Shown: positions 57,645 to 64,000 of the stretch, piece after piece
How positions within the stretch are numbered: the stretch's first letter is position 1
How the letters are laid out: each line of letters begins with the position of its first letter
NCBI GenBank assembly: GCA_030035585.1
Contig: CM057481.1
Span: 4,861,128 to 4,925,127, forward strand
DNA: 64,000 nt
Direction of reading: 5' to 3'
Source of the DNA: Dugong dugon
Lineage: Eukaryota > Chordata > Mammalia > Sirenia > Dugongidae
The notes under the pieces: generated by a model
What the model saw: only the letters and a program-made list of their open reading frames with translations
Told to the model about the DNA's origin: nothing
Databases searched by the model: none
Program-made: the position numbers and the translations under genes

Positions 57645-58123
57645 AAACATCCCACACAGTAATGTCTAAAATGGGTGGGTAATTCTGGTGTCAGCCAAAT
57701 CTGGAGGTCAGTTTCATGTCTAGAGCCAAGAGCTGAGCACAGCTGCTCCATGGAGGACTGGGTGTCTCAGCCAAGGCCATAGCTGAAAGAAAGGCTGATT
57801 GGTTTGACCTTGGCTGTTCATAATTAGCAAGCAAAACACTATTACCAAAGTACTAACATTTTCAATACGACCACGTGTTCGTAGGTGGGGCAACGTAGGC
57901 AGATAAAGGGACATGAAGTGAGCAAGCAACTGCTTCTGTGCCCTAAAGATTGCTTGTCACAGAAAGACGTAATCTTCTCTCATTACCACGCTAAATTTGA
58001 GAAGACTAACACTATAAACGTTGCCAATTCAGATGAAAAGAAAAAGCTTACAGAGAACTTACAAGGACAACTAATTAGAATCGCAAACCCTTGTGCCCTA
58101 AGAAAGTCTTCCTATTTAACAAT

Positions 58124-58327
58124 GTTGTTGTTGGGTGCCCTTGGGTCGATTCCAACTCATAGCAACCCCGTATGACAGAGTAGAACTGCCCCATCGGGTT
58201 TTCTTGGCTGTAATCTTTATGGGAGCAGATTGCCAGGTCTTTTTCTCATGGAGCTGCTGGATGGGTTTGAACTGCCAAGCTTTCAGTTAGCAGCCAAGCG
58301 CTTAACCTGTTGCGCCACCGGGGCTTC
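58124..58327 (-). repeat. AfroSINE, long-body type
   Basis: On the plus strand: gttgttgttgggtgcccttg, ggctgtaatctttatgggag, cagattgccaggtctttttc, tttcagttagcagccaagcg, ttgcgccaccggggcttc. Confidence 0.94.
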
Positions 58328-58397
58328 TTTATTTAGAGGTAACACAAGATTAATACCAATACCAACTCACTCTAACAGTGGTGTGGTATCATGGTAC

Positions 58398-58566
58398 TAA
58401 ACCAAACAAACCCGTTGCCGTCGAGTCAATTCCGAATCATCAGCAACCCTACAGGACAGAGCAGAACTGCCTCATAGAGTTTCCAAGGAGCGCCCCGGAG
58501 GATTCGAACTGCCGACCTTTTTGGTTAGCAGCCATAGCTCTTAACCACTACGCCACCAAGGTTTCC
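58398..58566 (-). repeat. AfroSINE, short-body type, with perfect target duplication
   Basis: On the plus strand: aaacccgttgccgtcgagtc, ggattcgaactgccgacctt, ccactacgccaccaaggttt. The repeat tatcatggtac flanks both sides (58387-58397, 58567-58577). Confidence 0.95.
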
Positions 58567-58577
58567 TATCATGGTAC

Positions 58578-59989
58578 ATAACTGTGGTAAACATGTGTTT
58601 ACTAAAAATGAAAACACTCTGGCTTAATGCATGGCTGTGTTGTGTTGTTTCTATAATTCTTCAACTAGGTTAAGTATCACAAATATGATAAAAAAAAAAA
58701 CCCTTCCTGACAATGTTCTAAGTACAGAGTATGACTTGACAGGTCTGTGGTGGAATCTTGCATGTCCGGAACTAAAAAGAAGAAAAAAGTGAAGAGAAAA
58801 GTACTTTTTTTTAGTCACGAAATAAACAAGAACCTAACTCAGCATCAGCCGATGCAGTGATAAATTCTTTTGGCAAGACGCGTACAAACGGGCTTGACAG
58901 GGAGAGCAAACTGAAGTTAGGATCCACAGCCTGTGACTAAGCAGGAGTTTTGTTTTTTTTCTTTTTGCTTCTGGCTAACATTTTTCCTTCTGGATTCTAG
59001 AACTTACAACACTGAACAATGAGACACATGCCAGCTCCTATCCACCATACTGATGAACTTAGCTGGAAACCTTCGGTTCAGGAGCTCACATCCCAGAGAT
59101 ATCCAAAGCAGTTGGAACCTGGCTGTGAAAAACAAGTGCTCTAATTAGCAAATGAGAAGTCCCTTCCTTGCAGATAAAACTGCTAATGCAGACAAAAATA
59201 ATTTTAAGAAGGAGCTGGACAAATAGAAGGAAACACACTATAATCAGCTTCCATTCTCTTTGCAGCCTTGGTTCTCAACTGTGGGACCACTCTTCAAGGG
59301 GAAACTTAGACCTTTTGAGTGCCTAGTTAGGAAACATTTTCATTTATTAGCATTAAAGTTTCTCCCCAACTCCCTCCAAAAACACCTAACTCAGAAAAAA
59401 AAAAACAAGTTAAAAAAAAAAAAAAGCCATTTGATAAGGAACAGACATTTCTTTAGGCAGCAGGCTCTTAACCATGCTTGGGCCAGGTCACATGAACAGA
59501 TCTAAAAATCATTGTGGTTCTATGCAGCCACTGTATTCAACGGCTCATTCAGAATTTGAGGTAGGATATGCCAAACTGAGGCTGCTCCCCTTTGGGTAAG
59601 TTCCTGAAGAGAAGCAAATCGCAGGATGCCAAGAGAAGACAAGCTAACTGTTCTACTGGCTACTCACAGTCTACCAAAGACAACAACCTCAGTAATACCC
59701 CACACTGCTCTTGGCCTTAAAGTAGAAGTCCTCATTCATTTAGATAGAGCTCTGAACCCCAAAGTATACACACACTCCTCCTAAGACTGAGGACAGATAA
59801 AGAAATCACCAGTGCCTTTGGCCTAACACATCTCGGCAAGTTTGGACAGCTACTGTTTTGAAAGGGGTGGGTAGTTCGGACTCATCATGAGGTGCCCATG
59901 CAGGACCGCAGGCCCTGGAGGACATCTGAGCACAGAACCCTTGCCTTGAGTCCATTTGGTCACTCCACACCTCCAGTGGTGATTATTAA
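58578..59989. other. Unassigned intronic sequence
   Basis: No gene or clear repeat was recognised. A-runs lie at about 58690-58700, 59396-59404 and 59413-59425. Confidence 0.4.
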
Positions 59990-59990
59990 A

Positions 59991-60155
59991 CCAAAGAAAA
60001 ACCCATTGCTGTCCAGTTGATTCTGACTCATAGCGACCCTATGGGACAGGGTAGAACTGTCCCATAGGGTTTTCAAGGCGTGGCTGGTGGATTTGAACTG
60101 CCGACCTTTCGGTTAGCAGCCAAGTTCTTAATCACTGTGCCAACAGGATTCCCTG
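59991..60155 (-). repeat. AfroSINE, short-body type
   Basis: On the plus strand: aaacccattgctgtccagtt, cctatgggacagggtagaac, gatttgaactgccgaccttt, cggttagcagccaagttctt. Confidence 0.94.
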
Positions 60156-60239
60156 GTGGTGACCAGGCATCTCAGATCTCATGTGTGCAAACCTGAGTTT
60201 CCAGATCTTTCTCCCATCCTGAACCTGGTACGAAGCAGT

Positions 60240-60471
60240 CTTCATGATCTTAATGGCATCCTTCAAGTGCTCAGGTCAAAAAACTTGGAGAAATCCATCC
60301 CTCCTTCTTAATCTTATTCCCTACACAGAGCAGCAAATCCTAGGTGGTACCTTTACAACAGATCCAGAAGCTGACTACTTCTTGCCATTCTTAATTGCTA
60401 ACACTCTCGGCCAAGTCATTATCATCTCTCCTCTGTATCACTGCAACTATCTCCTACACCCACGCTTGCCC
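60240..60471 (+). repeat. L2 LINE, first of three pieces
   Basis: cattatcatctctcctctgt and atcactgcaactatctccta are L2-specific and stop at an LTR. The L2 resumes at about 60893. Confidence 0.7.
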
Positions 60472-60881
60472 TGTTACGGATTGAACCGTGTTCCCCAAAC
60501 ATACATGTTGTAAACCCTAACCCCAATACTTGCGGTTATAATCCCATTTGGGAATGGGCTTTCTGTGTTATGCTAATGTGGCAGTATTTGTGTAGGGTAT
60601 GTTTTAAATCAGTATCTTTTGAGAGATCAACCAAGCAGATTCGGTACAATGAAGTGAGCAGAGACGGGGGACAACAGATGCCATGCCACAGAAGATCACC
60701 AAGGAGCCAATCAAGAAGCTGAAGAGACAAGGACCTTCCCCCAGAGCCGACAGAGGGAGCCTTCCCCTGGAGCTGGCACCCTGAATTTGGACTTCTAGCC
60801 TCCCCACTGTGAGAAAATAAATTTGTGTGTTAAAGCTACCCATCTGTGGTATTTCTGTTTAGCCGCCCGAGATAACTAAGA
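60472..60881 (+). mobile_element. Solo LTR (MaLR-like) inside L2
   Basis: It starts tgttacggattgaaccgtgt and includes a poly(A) signal in tgagaaaataaatttgtgtg. The last recognisable words are gtggtatttctgtttagccg and gataactaag. The end is diverged, so no clear target duplication was found. Confidence 0.75.
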
Positions 60882-60892
60882 ACCCTTCTTTC

Positions 60893-61319
60893 TGTCTATT
60901 ATCAACATAGCAGCCAGCAAACCTGTTAGAAAATCTGCTTCCTGCTAAAACCCTCCAATAGCACCTCGTGTCATTCCGAATAAAAGCCGAAGACCTGAAG
61001 ACAGTGTACAAGGCCCTACAGGATCCCCACGTACCTCCCTGATCATGGCTCCTACTTCCCTCCCTGGTGACCCTTCTATATAAGCCACTCTCCTGTCCCT
61101 TGAAGGTGTCACATGTTTTCCTGCTGTGCTCTCAGTCTATCTAGGGTAAGAAGGAATCACTCACCTCTAGAGATCTTTCCTTATATGTCACTTTTTCAGG
61201 GACACCCACTACTCTATATTCAAAATTATAACTGCCATCCCAATGAGCTTTCTTCCTCCTTTTATTTTTCCTCTATAGCAGCCACCTCCTAATATATTAC
61301 ATACTTACTTTGAGGTCCC
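60893..61319 (+). repeat. L2 LINE, second piece
   Basis: ctgctaaaaccctccaatag, ccgaataaaagccgaagacc, gtacaaggccctacaggatc and catgttttcctgctgtgctc continue the L2 in correct order. Confidence 0.75.
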
Positions 61320-61500
61320 TAAGTGATACAAACGGTTTGCTCTTGACAACCCACCTACAAGTGCCATAGAATAAAGCCCTGGTGATCTGTTTCAATAAAG
61401 TTTACAGCCAAGAAAACCCTACGGGGCACAGTTCTACTCTGCAACACATGGGGTCGCCATGAGTCGGAATCGACTCAATGGCAACAGGTTTGGTTTTAGG
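61320..61500 (+). repeat. AfroSINE inside L2, head decayed
   Basis: The head is degraded (gatacaaacggtttgctctt, gacaacccacctacaag). The body is clear: gaaaaccctacggggcacag, ttctactctgcaacacatgg, ggtcgccatgagtcggaatc, gactcaatggcaacaggttt. Confidence 0.88.
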
Positions 61501-61612
61501 TTTTATTTATTTTGTATATTATCCATTGTCCACTCCTCATCCCACTAAAATGCAAACTCTGTGAGGGCAGGAACGTGCCTGTCATTTGCATTGCTGTATA
61601 CACAGGGGTCAC
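61501..61612 (+). repeat. L2 LINE, third piece (3' tail)
   Basis: catcccactaaaatgcaaac, tctgtgagggcaggaacgtg and gcattgctgtatacacaggg are the L2 3' tail. Confidence 0.72.
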
Positions 61613-61619
61613 TACGTTT

Positions 61620-61785
61620 TTTAACAAAAATAAAAAAAAATGCAGTTTCATTTTAAAACAGAGAGGGTTTAAAACAACGTCATTGAGATGCAAGTGTACA
61701 ATTCGATCATTTTTAGTAAATTTGTAGAGTTGTACACCCATTACAACATTCTCGATATAGACCATTCCCATCCCACCAGATGACC
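61620..61785 (+). repeat. Old L1 3'-like fragment
   Basis: gtgtacaattcgatcatttt, agtaaatttgtagagttgta and caacattctcgatatagac match a common old L1 3' segment. Confidence 0.5.
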
Positions 61786-61954
61786 TGGAGAGGGATTTTT
61801 AACTGGAAATGGGCCTACACTATACCACTCCCCTGCAGGTACCATACAGCTGAACTTCCAGGAAAGCAGTTTTTGGTGTAACTTGCTCAAGGACCGCCGT
61901 TCCCCATCAGAATCTACAGTTTCCTTTTAATTTAGAACAAACATTTTTGAGTTC

Positions 61955-62218
61955 TTACATGGTTGCAAACACTGTGAGAACGATGGAAAGAAAAACGAAA
62001 TTTTGAATCCTGCTCTCGAACAAGAAGTACGGATCCTGCTCTCGAACAAGAAGTACGGGCCATCCATACAGACGTGGATTTTCCAGCATGACCTGTGCCA
62101 AACGGGAAGAAGATTTTTCTCCACTGAATGGCTTGATGTAGTCCAATGAGATCAGGCTCCTAAAGCGTCCGTCACCAGATAACCCCAAGTGTGTCCTTCC
62201 CGGATGGTGCACCTGCAA
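61955..62218 (-). other. Open minus frame with internal tandem repeat, origin unknown
   Basis: An 87-codon open frame whose first two thirds are encoded at 62040-62218. No family is recognised. A possible acceptor (gctaattgcag before 62212, minus strand) precedes it, but the polypyrimidine tract is weak and no donor is obvious. It contains a perfect 26-bp tandem duplication at 62007-62058. It may be chance, an old retropseudogene, or an unlisted exon. I do not support it as coding. Confidence 0.25.
62007..62058. repeat. Perfect 26-bp tandem duplication
   Basis: 62007-62032 and 62033-62058 are identical; the unit begins atcctgctctcgaac. Confidence 0.93.
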
Positions 62219-62571
62219 TTAGCAACCTTCCCTTATGGAAACCAAGTGCTCCCTGAAACTAATACGCGCATATATTCTAACCATATTGGGATATTAATGA
62301 AATGGCAGCAGAACAGAAAATAAACAATAAGTTAACCAACATGGCACTGTTCAACTCAGCGTTTTAGAAGGCTTCAGCAAATTTAGCTTAAGTAGCAGGT
62401 ATAACTTCTCCACAAATAACCTAACTTGGCTCTAATTTCTTTACTGAGTGTTATTTCCGAACTGCCACTGCAGACCTGCCAATGTGACTTCAAGAATTAA
62501 ATATGACTTAAGATACAGACCCTAGAATTTTGAGAGTTCAAAATAAAAGACAAATTCTGAACATCTCCAGA

Positions 62572-62778
62572 TAGTCCCCGACATACGATGGGGTTCCGTT
62601 CCAACAACTCCGTGTTCAGTCAGTTCTGATGTAAGCTGAATACCTCATTTTTTTTTTTAATTTTAATTATCATTGTCTTTTATTATCAGTATCTTTATAA
62701 ACCCAGTCTTCATCTTTGGGGGTTGGAAACATTACATATAAACTTACAGATATATTTTGATATACACATAAACAAAAA
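62572..62778 (+). mobile_element. TIR DNA transposon (Tigger-like), left part
   Basis: The left end agatagtccccgacatacga and ccgttccaacaactccgtgt mirrors the right end at about 63070-63115. The middle holds an AfroSINE. Confidence 0.55.
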
Positions 62779-62983
62779 ACCAAACCCATCAGCGCTGAGT
62801 TGATTCCAACTCATAACAACCCTGCAGGACACAGAAGAACTGCCCCATAGGGTTTCCAAAGCTGTAACCTTTATGGAAGAAGACTGCCACACATTTTTTT
62901 CCCAAAGAGCAGCTAGTGGGTTTGAACTGCTGACCTTGCAGTTAGCAGATGAGCAGTTAACGACTGCGCCAGTGGGGCTTTCT
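62779..62983 (-). repeat. AfroSINE nested in a TIR transposon
   Basis: On the plus strand: aaccaaacccatcagcgctg, ccccatagggtttccaaagc, tgtaacctttatggaagaag, actgccacacatttttttcc, gcagttagcagatgagcagt. It is of the long-body type. Confidence 0.93.
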
Positions 62984-63117
62984 CTAATACATACATACTT
63001 ACACACGTACAAAAATTCACAAATCATTAAAAAAACAAAAAAAAAAAAACAATAGAGGGTTATAAGTGCAGTTCGTCATAACTTGAATACGTCATAAGTT
63101 GGGAACTACCTGTACTT
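62984..63117 (+). mobile_element. TIR DNA transposon (Tigger-like), right part
   Basis: The right end gtcataagttgggaactacc is the approximate inverse of the left end at 62572. An A-run lies at about 63034-63052. Confidence 0.55.
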
Positions 63118-64000
63118 TAAAATTAAAATTGCCACTACTAATCTTCCTTTACTAATCGTGTCAAACAACTCCTGCTTATCCCAAAGAGTTTTTTTGTTCC
63201 CTTGCGTATTTTTGGAAAATCTGTTACACATTAACAACTAGAATTCCAAATCAAAATACACATACACCAGGTATTTGTTCTTTCAAGTATTACTTCTGCT
63301 GTTCAGACAAAGCTTTTAAATTAGCTTCGAGACTCGCAAATATCAACACCAAATGTGAAAATAAGGCAGCTGTTCTTTCTTCAAGCCTCATTAGATGTTT
63401 CCCTCTGTTTTCTGCATTTCTTTGATGGTAATTTTTTTTAAAACAAGAAAGACTCTGTAAGTACGGACTTCTTGCTATCACTAAATCACAGACAGAAGTC
63501 GGGAGATGAGGTAGAAGCATTCTTGAGTTAAAACCATTCTTTCCTTTTCTGCATGAGATACGGACTTTCTCAACATCATCCAAAAAGTCACTCCAGGACC
63601 CTACACTGATGCATCCAATTAACATGAGTTGACATTATAAACACAAGCAATCAGAAGACATATCTTCCACGGTTCAGGAAAGTGGCATTTCATTAACTTG
63701 CTTAAAAATATTTATGACTGAAGTCAAACCAACAATTATCTGTGCGGAAAAGGAATGATTGGAATCTACCAATGGCTGGAGATAGATCAGCCCAAAATTG
63801 AACTCAAAATTATCTCAAGATTATTTTGAAATGTATTTATCTCAAAGACCGCCTCACTGTTAATTGACTAACCCACGCTAATAAATCCACCCTCTGAAAA
63901 AGTGTTGAAAATAGATGGTGGTGATGATGACACAATCATTGCAAGTATAATCAAACCCAGCGAATTAGATACTGAAAAACTGGGTAAGATGACAAACTGT
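63118..64000. other. Unassigned intronic sequence to window end
   Basis: No gene or clear repeat was recognised. The minus open frame at 63290-63625 has no family motif. Confidence 0.4.

Noticed and set aside
1-64000. CRISPR arrays, operons, prophage or other bacterial systems
   Set aside because: The sequence is eukaryotic intronic DNA. Repeats are dispersed SINEs and LINEs, with no regularly spaced short repeats.

Overview
The window is nuclear DNA of a placental mammal, most likely an afrotherian and probably an elephant (Loxodonta/Elephas). About 30 copies of a tRNA-derived SINE typical of Afrotheria (AfroSINE) are spread through 64 kb, together with pieces of an RTE LINE that shares their 3' ends. 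Intron-exon structure, MIR, L2, hAT (MER5-like) and MaLR/ERVL relics confirm a mammalian genome. Nothing looks bacterial, viral or plasmid-borne.

Only one protein-coding gene can be supported. It lies on the minus strand: two adjacent exons of PTPRG (receptor-type tyrosine-protein phosphatase gamma) at 41725-41904 and 29206-29354, separated by a 12.4-kb intron. They encode part of the extracellular carbonic-anhydrase-like domain. Splice sites and phases join perfectly, giving ...NTGKT|VAILL... across the junction. The second exon shows Glu where active carbonic anhydrases have the first zinc-binding His, as expected for a non-catalytic ligand-binding domain. The rest of the window is PTPRG intron: about 22 kb of the upstream intron (41905-64000), the complete intron between the exons (29355-41724), and about 29 kb of the downstream intron (1-29205).

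Region by region. 1-9 kb: SINEs, MIR and an internally deleted ERVL provirus (7113-8028) that keeps a Leu-tRNA-type primer binding site. 9.5-14 kb: a solo LTR with a 5-bp target duplication and several AfroSINEs, some nested. 15.1-20.1 kb: a nearly complete L1 ORF2 plus 3' UTR and poly(A), flanked by a perfect 15-bp target duplication but broken by frameshifts and by a FADD-to-FAGD change. 21.8-22.5 kb: a 744-bp TTAA-flanked element with piggyBac-like ends. 29-42 kb: the two exons, two more solo LTRs, RTE-derived elements, a long hairpin and a MER5-type hAT element. 42.5-42.8 kb: a degenerate telomere-like (TTAGGG) tract. 45-64 kb: many AfroSINEs, old L1, L2 and MIR relics, an L2 split by an LTR and a SINE, and a TIR transposon split by a SINE.

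The repeats form a readable age ladder. L2, MIR and MER elements are oldest. LTRs and L1 are inserted into or beside them. AfroSINEs sit on top, several with perfect target duplications. Coordinates of old repeats are approximate, and family names rest on recognition by eye, without a database search.
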